Source of the DNA: Dactylonectria macrodidyma
Lineage: Eukaryota > Ascomycota > Sordariomycetes > Hypocreales > Nectriaceae
Length of the DNA: 23,498 bases
Assembly: GCA_020744425.1 (NCBI GenBank)
Contig: JAGMUV010000066.1
Coordinates: 1-23,498, forward strand
Reading direction: 5' to 3'
In this document: in pieces, positions 10,021 through 21,006 of the stretch
Numbering within the stretch: position 1 is the first letter of the stretch
Layout: each line of letters starts with the position of its first letter
Program-made: the position numbers and the translations under genes
The notes under the pieces: model-generated
What the model saw: the letters and a program-made list of their open reading frames with translations, nothing else
Database searches by the model: none
Told to the model about the DNA's origin: nothing

Positions 10021-10121
10021 TTTCTTCCCCTCTCCCTTTCTCCTCTCTTCCCTTTTCCGCCTTTTCTTTCCCGCGCCTCTCTTCCCCGTTCTCCCTTTCC
10101 CCTCCTCTCCTCTTTTTCTCT
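10021..10121 (+). repeat. Polypyrimidine patch
   Basis: 101 bases with only four purines (G at 10059, 10073, 10075 and 10088), mixing C and T runs irregularly. Read on the minus strand it looks like the purine tract at 411-1725. It begins abruptly after AT-rich DNA and ends 'ctacc' next to the TA at which MITE 2 is inserted; it does not resume on the other side of MITE 2. It may be a piece of the same kind of tract in inverse orientation. Confidence 0.85.
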
Positions 10122-10126
10122 ACCTA

Positions 10127-10546
10127 ACGTGTATGCTAGCGAGTGGGACAAATACGCGAGCGTGACACTTCTCTGTCAGCTAAACTATAAACTTTTAAAA
10201 TTCTAAAATAGGCTATAAAGCCCTACGATTTTTAAGAAATTAATTTTAGATATTTAACTAAAAAGTTAATAAGCTAGTCTTTTTTTTATATTTTTAAAAA
10301 ATTATTAAGCTAATTATAAATAAAAATAGCTAAAAAAACAGTGCGAATTTAATACTGCTAGCGCTATATATATATATAATCTAAAAAAATTCCTAAAAAT
10401 AATATATACTATAAATAAGTTAAACTTAAATTTTTAGCTATTTCAGGCTTAGTTTGAATTTCTAATGATTTTTTAAAAATCGTGATTTAAGGTGAAAATC
10501 AGAGTGTCACGCTCGCTTGTTTGTCCCACTCGCATATCATATACGT
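10127..10546. mobile_element. MITE 2, Fot1/pogo-like, complete
   Basis: A 420-base non-autonomous element with long inverted ends and TA on both sides (10125-10126 and 10547-10548). Left end 10127-10169: 'acgtgtatgcta', 'gcgagtgggacaaa', 'tac', 'gcgagcgtgacact'. Right end 10503-10546 on the opposite strand: 'acgtatatgatat', then the same two 14-mers with 'caa' between them. Both 14-mers are identical at the two ends, and each end holds two direct copies of a 'gcgag'-starting motif, which suggests two binding sites for a transposase. There is no coding frame. The interior is AT-rich and homologous to MITE 1 ('aaaaaaacagtgcgaat', 'tagtttgaattt'). The host transposase is not in this window. Confidence 0.85.
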
Positions 10547-10548
10547 TA

Positions 10549-12070
10549 TTAATAGCTTTAAATATAGTAATATAAATATTTTCAATAAATATATTAGTAT
10601 TTTTAAAATAAATAAGTATATTAAGTCTAATAGTAAGTTATATATTTAATTATATTTAAATAGTCTAAATCTATTAATATATATTAAGATTATTTAATAA
10701 TTCTAAGTTAAGGCCTCTTTTTATAAATAGTACTAAATATAAAGTATATACTTTATTTTATATTAATAGTTCTTTAGAAATTAAATAACTATAGATAATT
10801 AAAAGGACTTATATTACCTAAGCTTTAACTCTTTATTTTAATAATATTAATTTAAATATAATTATATAAAAGATTGTTTTTCTTTAAATAAATTAAAGCC
10901 TTTTTAGTTATATATTATTATATAAAAAGATATTTTAATAAGTCTCATAATATTAACTTATTATAATTATTTAAAAATATAAATATCTTTTAAAATATTT
11001 AAAAAAGAATATAATAGGATATGATTAATAGGATCTTAAATATTATTTAAAAATATTATAATATACTTATAATATAGTAAAGATAGTAAAGATTTATATT
11101 TTAAATTTTATTATATTATATTTTATAATCTTAACTATAATAAAAGTATGAAATATTTAATTTCTCTTTAATAAGAATAAGATTATTTAAAGCAAAAAGG
11201 AAAATATACTAATACTAAAAGTAATAATATAATTATATTATAATAAATAATATACTTCTTTAAAGATATTTTAAATAATCTTAATAACTAATAATATCTT
11301 TATAAATTAAAAAGTATTTAAAAGATAAGAGTAATTTTTATAACTTAAAGAAAACACTTTCTTCTTAAATAAATTATAGAATAACTTATAAAATAATAAT
11401 AGAAAATTCATAAAAGCAGATTTAATATATTTTAATAAGTATTCTATTTAATTATAAAATATAATATAAAATTCTTAAATTATAATAATTTTAAATATTT
11501 AAAGAATAAGAAAATACTATTCTAAGCTAAAGGATAAATACTTATATTCTATAAAGTCATTAAGAATAAAAACTATTTCTAATAGCTTATAAAGAAGAAA
11601 GAGTAAAATAGAAGTTAATATAAGAATAGTATAATACTATTTTCTTAATTTTTATAAAAGATAGAATAAATTTACTAAATATTTTTATTTATTTAATAGT
11701 TAAAATTAACTTACCTTTTCTTATTATAAATCTAAACTAAGTATATTTATTATAAGCGAATAGTTTTTTAATTTATAAAGTCTTATATTATATTTAAATA
11801 GACTAATAAGAAAAAGAACTATTAATATTAAACTAAATAATATAAATATAATCTTCTTTTATTTATAATTATTTAGTAATAGTCAAGTATATTAATTTTA
11901 TTATTTAAATTATTATTATATATAAATATCCTTTAACTTAAAAGTAAATTACTTTAATATTTATAATAATTAATATATATAAGTATTAGATTAATAAAAA
12001 AAAAATTTAATATTTAATATATTACTATTCAATACTTATTTAAATAGGAAAAAAAATAAGTACTTTAAAT
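10549..12070. other. Decayed AT-rich DNA, possible coding relic
   Basis: About 1.5 kb without a recognisable gene or family copy. In one plus frame from 11503 to about 11884 (127 codons) I find eight stops, all TAA or TAG, with Lys/Asn/Ile/Leu-rich sequence between them. Chance alone would give roughly one stop per ten codons at this composition, so the signal is weak. A RIP-killed transposon open reading frame is possible but not shown. The rest is mutated AT-rich sequence. Confidence 0.3.
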
Positions 12071-12270
12071 ATTAGTTTATGCCTTAAGGAACGAAAGGTT
12101 TTATTAAGCGCACATCCTTAATCTCGCCTCCTCATTAGTTCTTAATACAGTAATTTTCCTCCTTCCTAGCACGTGCATCCTGCGCTTTTCATTCGTCTAG
12201 TAAAATCACATAAATATTATATATTTTAATTCCTCCTTTGCATAAAGTCTAGCATCTTATTTTACTAGCT
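12071..12270. other. Small island of near-normal GC content
   Basis: About 200 bases stand out from AT-rich flanks, with words such as 'gcgcacatcc', 'tctcgcctcctc' and 'agcacgtgcatcctgcgc'. It matches no copy of the repeat family and neither MITE. I see no frame longer than a few dozen codons, no tRNA-like fold and no paired ends. It could be a single-copy remnant that was never a RIP target, or part of a younger insertion. Confidence 0.5.
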
Positions 12271-13125
12271 AGAATAATAGTATGGCTTACTATAGGCTTA
12301 GTAGCTATGCTATTTACTATTATATAGTTATATATAAAATATATATAAAATATAAAATAATATTTTAATATTTTAATTATTATTAGATTAAATATGCTTT
12401 TTTCCTAACCTTTATTACTTTATATTATATTATTATTTTAATATTTTATTATATATATTAATATTAATACTAATAGTATATAATATATATACTCTATAGT
12501 TATTATTATTATTTTAAAAAAAACTAACTTTTTCTTTATTAGTCTTATTATTTAAAAATTAAATATAAGTTATAAAAATTAAATAGAAGTTATAAAAATT
12601 AAGTACTTTTATAAATTACTCTTATTATATTTATTTTACTAATCTTAATAATTACTAAATTAAGTAATAGTAATCTTATACTTAAAAGTATAGATAATCT
12701 TATAATATTTTTTATTATAATTATTGTTAAATTAGTAATATTAAATAATAAGAAATAAATATTTAAAAAAATGCATTTTAATATATTAATTAACTTTAGC
12801 TATTTTCATTATTATACTTAGACTTAAGGTTTTAAATATTAAATAAGTCTAACTAAGTTTTATAAGTTATAAGTTAAGGATTATATAATAAAGATAGAAT
12901 TTATAAATAGAGGATTAATAATTTTAATAGTATAATATAAAGTATTAAAAGTAAATATATTATATAATTAGAATTAAAATAGTCTTAAAGTAATTATTAT
13001 TTAATATAAATAGTAAAAAGAGCTTAATTCTTATATTATTATACTATTTAATATAAGCTTATATAATTCTTATTAAAAGTAAAAATAAGGTTAATTAAAT
13101 TTATTTATAAAGCTATTATAAATAT
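12271..13125. other. AT-rich DNA with a small tandem duplication
   Basis: No gene is visible. At 12554-12603 a 20-base unit beginning 'aaaaattaaat' is repeated about two and a half times with one base difference. The rest is mutated AT-rich sequence with stops in all frames. It ends at the target duplication of copy I. Confidence 0.5.
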
Positions 13126-13139
13126 TAATATATATATAT

Positions 13140-14140
13140 TAAGGTTATAGTTCTTAGTAGTACACACTCAGAGAGAGGCTAGAGGTTAAATAGTATAAAA
13201 AAAAAATATTAATAGTAAATAATAGTATAAGGGCCTAAAACCCAAGCCTAAGGTAATAACTCAGAATGACTAGAGTTTTTATTGCATTAAGGTGCAAGCC
13301 TTACTATCTTAATTAACCCTTTAAGAAGGCAAAATCGTTATATAATAAAAGCCCTATAAAGGCTCTACATTCATCGCATTCTAAGCTTATTATAATTCTA
13401 AATCGTAATTCAATGGTTTATAATTCTTATTATATTATAATTTAACTACTTACTTATAATATAACTAACTTATAATAACTCCTTCTAACTAAATAAATAA
13501 TATAATATATATATAATGCATTATATAATAGCCTAGTAAACCCTTATTAATATTAGTATATAAGAATCGTTTTATATATATACTAACTAAAAGAATGAAA
13601 GAAGATTAAAGCTTATTTCTTAAGCTATAAAAAGCATCTTATTTATCTAACTTAAGACTTATAATAAAGGCTGAGTTTAGCTAACCTAATTATAAAAAGC
13701 TTATTTAGTTAGTAATCTTTAGTTATTATATCCTTTAGAAGAACCTATTCTTATAAGCCCTATTAGATAAGGATATAATTTAATAGATTAAGATAGAGTA
13801 AGTCTTATTAGAAGAATTAGCTTAAAAGGAAGTAAAAAAGGAAATAATAATTATTAATAATGCCTTCTTTAATAACCTAAAGAGCTATAATATATAGATT
13901 ATATAGTTATAGGCTGACCTTATGCTAATCAATATGCAGCTAAAGGAGTAATGCAATAAAAACTAAGGTAATCCTGCTAGGTTAAAGGATTTAGTAGAGG
14001 AAGGATAAGAGTCTATCTATAATTAAGTCGACTAATCAATCGAGTCCTTTATCTTAAGATAACTTAAGTAATGTAAATATATAACTATATAGAAACGCAG
14101 TAGTATAGAAATAAAAGTCTGAATAGCGGTTTTAATAGTG
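13140..14140 (+). mobile_element. Repeat family copy I (module I), full length
   Basis: A copy of about 1.0 kb starting 'taaggttatagttcttag' and ending 'gcggttttaatagtg'. The perfect 14-base duplication 'taatatatatatat' lies at 13126-13139 and 14141-14154. It is shorter than its relatives mainly because the segment holding the 13-bp minisatellite is deleted: 'aaccctttaag' is joined directly to 'aaggcaaaatcg'. Module I is well preserved and shows the sequence from 'agcatcttatttatcta' to 'atgcagctaaaggagta'. No intact frame was found. Confidence 0.85.
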
Positions 14141-14154
14141 TAATATATATATAT

Positions 14155-14425
14155 TACTAAAAGAATACTATTCTTTTTTTAATATAAAGTACTAAACTAA
14201 GACTACTTAATATATCAAATAGTTACTTTATTAAGTTTAAAAAGCCTTACTTTAGCCTTCATTATATTAATAAGAATATAATTACTTATAATATCTATTT
14301 TATATACTTTTAAAAGTAATATAATATTAAATAATAAGTAAGCTTAAGATAATTATATATAAAGGCTATAAGGATTATAAGGACGTAGTATTAAATTCTC
14401 TATTAACTATAGTTATATATCTTTT
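14155..14425. other. AT-rich spacer between I and J
   Basis: 270 bases of mutated AT-rich DNA with no visible gene, RNA or repeat copy. It ends at the target duplication of copy J. Confidence 0.5.
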
Positions 14426-14440
14426 ATAAAGCTTAAGACT

Positions 14441-15550
14441 GCTATTAAAACTGCTATTCGGACTTTTATTTCTACACTACTGCATTTCTATATTATATAT
14501 TTGCATTACTTAAGTTATCTTAAGATAAAGGACTTAATTAATTAATTAACCTAACTATAAATAGACTCTTATCCCTCCTCTCTTAATTACTAAGAACTAA
14601 CCTTCTTTTACTAAATCCTTGAACTTATTATAATTAATATTAAAAGTAATTATAGGATTCCCTTAGTTTTGAATATATTAATTATTTTATATATTAATAA
14701 TAATTATATTATTTATAATATATATTATTTACTATTTATTAATATTAATTAATAATTTAAAGAATATTATTTTTAAAGATATTTAAATATTAATTTTATT
14801 ATTAATTACTTTAAAAAGTATTATTTATTCTTAATTTAGTTTTTAAATTATTAATTACTTTTAAAAAAGTATAGTCTTAAGAATACTTTAATTTTAAAGA
14901 TTATTAAAATAATTTATTTATTATTAGAAGGTTATTAAATTTTAATAGTTTTAAAATTATATCTTCTTATTATAGCCTTTAGCTTATTAAAGGTTTTTTA
15001 TATTCTTATTAAGCTTAGTATTTAATTATATATTAAAAGAGTATAGTAATTATTAAAACTTAAGTTATTAAAAATATAGAGTATATTATATTAGATATTT
15101 ATTATAGTATTTATTATAAGTTAGTTCGATTATAACGAGTTATTCTTTAATAAGTTAAATTATACTTTAGAATTATAAAGAGATAATTAAATTATAATAT
15201 AAGTATGAGTTATAACTGTGATAAGGTAACTTAGAATGCGACAAAGTGACCCTTATAGGGCTTTTATTATATAACGGTTTTGCCTTCTGATATTTAGCTT
15301 TTCTATCTAGCTTTTCTATTTAGATTTTCTATCTAGCTTTCTAGCTGCTTAATGCATTTCGAAGGGTTAGTTAGGATAGTAAGGCTTGCACCCTAATGTA
15401 GTAGAAACTCTAGTCATTCTGAGTTACTATTGCCTTAGGCTTGGGTTTTAGGCCCTTATACTGTTATTTACTATTACTTATTTTTTTATTATTATTTAAC
15501 TTCTGGCCCCTCTTTAAATATGCGCTACTAAAGGACTATAACTTTAAAAA
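14441..15550 (-). mobile_element. Repeat family copy J (module II), full length
   Basis: A minus-strand copy of about 1.1 kb. The perfect 15-base duplication 'ataaagcttaagact' lies at 14426-14440 and 15551-15565. On the plus strand it opens with the element 3' end 'gctattaaaactgctattcg' and closes with the 5' end 'ggactataactttaaaaa'; the last few A are extra relative to other copies. The middle (about 14670-15120) is module II and almost fully A/T, whereas the 5' module (about 15220-15545) keeps GC, including 'gccttaggcttgggtttta'. Confidence 0.85.
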
Positions 15551-15565
15551 ATAAAGCTTAAGACT

Positions 15566-16397
15566 AATATATATTAATATATTATTTAAGACTTTATAAT
15601 TAGTATAAGTAAAAATAGCTATATATAGTAAATTATATTTAAATGTATTATAATATTATTATAATTATTTTAATAGACTGATCTGAATATTAATAAGAAT
15701 AAGAAGGATTATATTAAATAATAGTCTTATAAAAGAGAAATTATTAATTACTTTTAATAATAAGATAATAATAATAAATAAGGTAAAGTAAATAATAGTA
15801 TAATAAAAAAGACTATAATTAAAAAAAAGTAATATTAAATATAATTATAATAATAATAAAGTAAAAGCTATCAATTAATTTAAAGTCTTAGTATATATTC
15901 TTATTTATAATAATAAATATATTAATAATATATATAAAAAATATATAAATTAAAATAGTATTAGTATTTTTTAAGCTATTATTATAATTACTTAAATTTC
16001 TAAAGGATTATTATTAAGCTATTTATAAATTAAAAGGAAAATTAATATAAAGCAGTCTTTATAATTTATAAAAGTAATTATTACTTTTATATTTAATTAC
16101 TATTTATTTTAATTTAAAAGCATTATTATAATTAGTTTATTCTTCTATAAAATATAATACTTATACTAAAAGTATTAAAAATTAAAAAGAATAATATCTT
16201 TTTAATCTTATTTATTATAATAGAATTAACTTAATAATTACTAAAGCTTTAAATTATTAATAATATAGACTTATTTATTTAATATAATTATAATTATAAA
16301 GTATAATTATAAAGTATAGGCTTTATTATATTAAATATAATATTTAGCCTTAAAATTAGAATTAATATCTTAAAGAAACTCTTTTATAAGTAATAAG
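15566..16397. other. Decayed AT-rich DNA hosting copy K
   Basis: About 830 bases with no recognisable gene. The sequence continues beyond copy K at 17523, as the target duplication of K shows. Lys/Ile/Tyr/Asn codons prevail in every frame because of base composition, and stops are frequent. A dead transposon coding region is possible, but nothing identifies it. Confidence 0.35.
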
Positions 16398-16412
16398 AAT
16401 AGCCTCTTTTAT

Positions 16413-17507
16413 TAAGGTTATAGTCCTTAGTAGCGCACACTTAGAGAAGGGCTAGAGATTAAATAGTAAAAAAAAAATAACTAATAGTAAATAATAGTAT
16501 AAGAGCCTAAAACCCAAGCCTAAGGCAAATAGTAACTCAGAATGATTAGAGTTTCTATTATATTAAAGTACAAGCCTTACTATCCTAATTAACCCTTTAA
16601 GATATATTAAGCAGTTAGAAAGCTAAATAGAAAGGCTAGATAGAAAAGCTAGATAGAAAAGCTAGATATCAGAAGGCAAAATCATTATATACTAAAAGCC
16701 CTATAAGGGGCTCTGCATTTATTATATCTAAGCTTGATTATAATTCTAATTATATTATAATTTAATACTTTATAATCCTCATTATATTATAATGTAACTA
16801 CTTATAATATAACTAACTTATAATAAACTCCTCTTAATTAAATAAATAATATAATATATATATAGTATATTATATAATAGCTTAATAGACCCTTATTAAT
16901 ATTAGTATATAAGAATTATCTTATATATATATTAATTAAAAGAATTAAAGAAGATTAAAGCTTATTTATTAAATTATAAAAAGTATTTTATTTATTTAAC
17001 TTAAGATTTATAATAAAAGCTAAATTTAACTAATCTAATTATAAAAAGTTTATTTAATTAATAATCTTTAGTTATTATATTTTCTAAAAGACATCTATTC
17101 TTATAAGCCTTATTAATAAAGATATAATCTAATAGATTAAAATAGAGTAAGTCTTATTAAAAGAATTAGTTTAAAAAGAAGTAAGAAAAGAAATAATAAT
17201 TATTAATAATACTTTCTTTAATAACCTAAAGAGCTATAATATATAGGTTATATAATTATAGGCTGACCTTATGCTAATTAATATAGAGCTAAAAGAGTGA
17301 TATATTAAAAACTAAGGGAATCTTATTAGAATAGTTAAAGGATTTAGTAGAAGAAGGTTTAGAAGAGGAGGGATAAGAGTCTATTTATAACTAGGTCGAC
17401 TAATCAATCGAGTCCTTTATCTTAAGATAACTTAAGTAATGCAAATATGTGACTATATAGAAACGCAGTAATATAAAAATAAAAGTCCGAATAGCGGTTT
17501 TAATAGC
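16413..17507 (+). mobile_element. Repeat family copy K (module I), full length
   Basis: A copy of 1095 bases starting 'taaggttatagtccttag' and ending 'gcggttttaatagc'. The perfect 15-base duplication 'aatagcctcttttat' at 16398-16412 and 17508-17522 is the clearest in the window because it contains C and G and so is unlikely by chance. It carries three full minisatellite units near 16630-16670, module I from about 16795 to 17305, and the shared 3' module. It shows moderate RIP-type change. Confidence 0.9.
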
Positions 17508-17522
17508 AATAGCCTCTTTTAT

Positions 17523-19688
17523 ATTAAATAGAATTAGTAAAAGTCCTTTAAGAATATTATTATAAGAATACTACTAAAAGCATTAATAGTATTTTATAGT
17601 TTAATAAGCTATTTATTAATTTTAAAGAGAATCTAAGCTCTAAGTATACTAACTTTATTAATTATTAGTATTTATTTATCTTTTTAAATTAATTATAATA
17701 GCTTATAGATATAATAGGCTTTTATAGTTAAAAAAGAAGAGTTTATATTATTAAATATATTTTATATTATATTCTATTTAAATTAATAAGTAAAGTAAAT
17801 ATAATATTATTAATCTAAGCTATAATAATACTAAATATTATTATAAGTAATAATTAGTAAGAAGCATTTTTAATAGCAAAAAAGACTATAAATACTTTAA
17901 TAACTTAGGTTTTATTAATACTACCTTTATTTCTAAAGAATATAAATAGTTAATATAGCTTAAGAAAGTAATAATTATTTAATTATAAGTCTTACTTAAT
18001 ATTAAGATAATAGTATATAAAAAGGAAAGTAATATATTATTATTAATTAAGTATAAACTATATAATAAGCTATTAGCTAAGGATAAAGAAAGACCTTAAT
18101 TAACTAAATTATATTATAACTTCTAATTATTTATTCTTAGTTTTTATATTAATAAGGTTTATTATTATAATTATAATATTATTATTTTTAAAGCTATTTA
18201 ATACTTTTTATAAAGAAATAATATATATTATTATATTAAAAATAAAGGCTAATAATATAATATTTTATATATTTCAAATATAATCTTAATCTCTTTTAAT
18301 ATACTTTATTATTAAGATTTAATAGCTTAGACTTAGTATTATAAAAGAATTATAATAAGAATTTATAATAGCTCTATAGCTTTTTTAAATATTAAAATAG
18401 ATTACTTTAATATTATATTAAAAATAATTAAATTACTAAATATTTCTATAAGCTTTATAAAGCTAATTATAATTTACTTTAAACTAATAATATTATAAAG
18501 GATATTAATAAGCTTTATAATATCATTAATTATATTAGCTTAATATATATTATTAATAATAAAGTTAAATTAGTCTTTTATTATTTAATTAATAGTATTT
18601 ATAAGGTCTATATTTTTAAAGAATATAGCTTATTATTTAATATCTTACTTTATATTTTTAGCTAATCTTTATAATAATTAGATATTAATAACTAAAGTAA
18701 TATAAAGTAATACCTTATATTTCTATATTATGTAAATAGTATTAATATTAAATACGGAGTTTATTATAAAGACTTATTATAATATAAAGAGGCTAAGATA
18801 TTATATAATAGCTTTATAAAAGTTAGAAAAATATAATAAGTAATTAATAATATAAGTTAATATATTAAACTAAGACTATAAGAAGTATAGACTATTAAAA
18901 ATATTATATATTATTATCTTTTATATTAAAGTTTATATTAAAGTATTTATTTAAATAAATTATAGCTATTTTAGCTATATATTTAAAGAATTATACTTAA
19001 TATATAGGTAATAGCTATACTATATTAAAAGGAATTTTATAAATAGCCTTACTTTCTTAATAAGTTTAATACTTAATATTAATTAATATTATATAATTAT
19101 AAAGATAAAGATACTTTAATAAAGTATTATAATATAAATAAGTATTAAAAGTAATAATCTTTTAATTAGCTTTTTTAATTAATATAGTATTTTAATAATA
19201 TTATTTACTATTACAATAGAGCTAAGCTTTTATATATATTATTATTATTTAAAAATAGTATAGTAGAATTAATTTATATTTATATAAGTTTATAAAGTTA
19301 TATAAAAGAATTTTATTAATAATATAATAAAGAGATAATTATTTTATTTTATAAAATAAGCTAATTAGTAAAATATAATTAGTAATCCTTATTAAAAATT
19401 ACTTTATTTTATTATATTAAAAATAACTTTAATATTTAAAATAATACTATAACTAATTATATTTATAAATATAATATTTAAATTAAGACTTAAGAATAGA
19501 AAGAAGTTAATAATTATTATAATATACTTTTAAATAAGATCTTTAATATTTATAATATAATTAATAAAGTAATAAATTAATACTAAACTCTTTAATTTTA
19601 TTAAAATAAAAGAGAGATTATAATTATATTAAAAGCTAATAACTATAACTTATTTAATAATTAATAAAAGGTATATATAATAATATAT
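17523..19688. other. Long decayed AT-rich stretch, possible transposon relic
   Basis: About 2.2 kb with no intact gene and no copy of the repeat family. One plus frame from 17875 to about 18730 has long stop-free pieces, for example 17875-17940, broken by TAA and TAG codons at roughly one per fifteen codons, a little below chance at this composition. This could be the coding part of a larger RIP-inactivated element into which K inserted. I recognise no motif, so the assignment is only a suggestion. Confidence 0.3.
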
Positions 19689-20776
19689 TAAAGTTATAGT
19701 CCTTAGCAGCGCATACTCAGAGAGGGGCCAGAGGTTAAATAGTAAAAAAAAAAAAAAACTAATAGTGAATAATAGTGTGAGGGCCTAAAACCCAAGCCTA
19801 AGGCAATAGCAACTCAGAATGACTAGAGTTTTTACTGCATCAGGGTGCAAGCCTTGCTATCTTAATCAACCCTTCGAGATGCGTTAAGCAGCTAGAAAGC
19901 TAGATAGAAAAGCTAGATAGAAAAGCTAGATATCAGAAGGCAAAATCGTCATACAATAAAAGCCCTATAAGGGCTCTGCATTTATCGCATTCTAAGTTAC
20001 CTTATCGCAATTCCAACTCACAATTTAATGCTTTATAATTCCCATTATATTACAATTTAAAATAACTCCTTCTAACTAAATAAATAACATAATGCGCATA
20101 TAATGCATTATATAATAGCCTAATAGACTCTTATTAATACTAATATATCAGAATTATCTTATATAGCTATTAATTAAAAGAATTAAAAAAGAATTAAAAC
20201 TTACTTTTTAAATTATAAAGAGTATTTTATTTATTTAATTTAAAAATATATAATAAAAGCTAAATTTAATTAATCTAATTATAAAAAGCTTATTTAATTA
20301 ATTTTTTTTTTTTAAAAAAAACCTATTCTTATAAGCTTTATTAAATAAAAATATAATTTAATAAATAAAAATAAAATAAGTTTTATTAAAAGAATTAATT
20401 TAAAAAAAGAAATAAAAAGAAATAATAACTATTAATAATACTTTATTTAATAATTTAAAGAATTATAATATATAAATTATATAATTATAAATTAACAATT
20501 ATATTAATTAATATATACTTATAAAATAATAATTATATTTAAAATTAAAGAACTCTTATTATAATTATTTTTAATATTAATTATAATAAGTTAAAGGATT
20601 TAATAAAAAAAGGTAGTTTTTTAGTAATTAAAGGAAGGGGGATAAGAATCTATTTATAACTAAGTTAACTAATTAATTAAATCCTTTATTTTAAAATAAC
20701 TAAAGTAATATAAATATATAATATAAAAACGCAGTAATATAAAAATAAAAAGTTTGAATAGTAGTTTTAATAGTAA
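19689..20776 (+). mobile_element. Repeat family copy L (module I), full length
   Basis: It starts 'taaagttatagtccttagc' and ends 'gtagttttaatag' at 20773, followed by 'taatag'. The first ~350 bases are well preserved ('gcatcagggtgcaagccttg'), while module I and the 3' module are strongly AT-mutated; in the middle is a 'ttttttttttttaaaaaaaa' stretch. I find no target duplication: the right end abuts fragment M directly, whereas the left flank is unrelated to M. A deletion or exchange between L and M after insertion is the simplest explanation. Confidence 0.8.
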
Positions 20777-21006
20777 TAGAAAAGCTAAATAAAAAACCTA
20801 AATATTAAAAAGTAAAATCATTATATAATAAAAGCCTTATAAGAGCTTTACTTTATTATATTCTAAGCTTATTATAATTCTAATTATATTATAATTTAAT
20901 ACTTTATAATTCTTATTATATTATAATTTAATTACTTATAATATAACTAACTTATAATAACCTCTTCTAATTAAATAAATAATATAAAGCATATATAATA
21001 TATTAT
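20777..21006 (+). mobile_element. Repeat family fragment M (part of 5' half, module I)
   Basis: About 230 bases aligning to the element from the minisatellite ('agaaaagctaaat') through the 5' module into module I, to the hairpin position. The first ~200 bases of the element are missing at the L junction. At the right the fragment is interrupted by copy N. After N only a weak match to module I can be seen, so the rest of M is lost or decayed. Confidence 0.7.

Noticed and set aside
9991..10126. Polypyrimidine stretch as a promoter CT-box or an intron polypyrimidine tract
   Set aside because: No coding sequence or start follows; the patch ends directly at MITE 2.
13140..14140. Family copies as Helitrons
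   Set aside because: Helitrons insert between A and T without duplication and end in CTRR with a terminal hairpin. These copies have long duplications and end in a 'ttttaatag' form.
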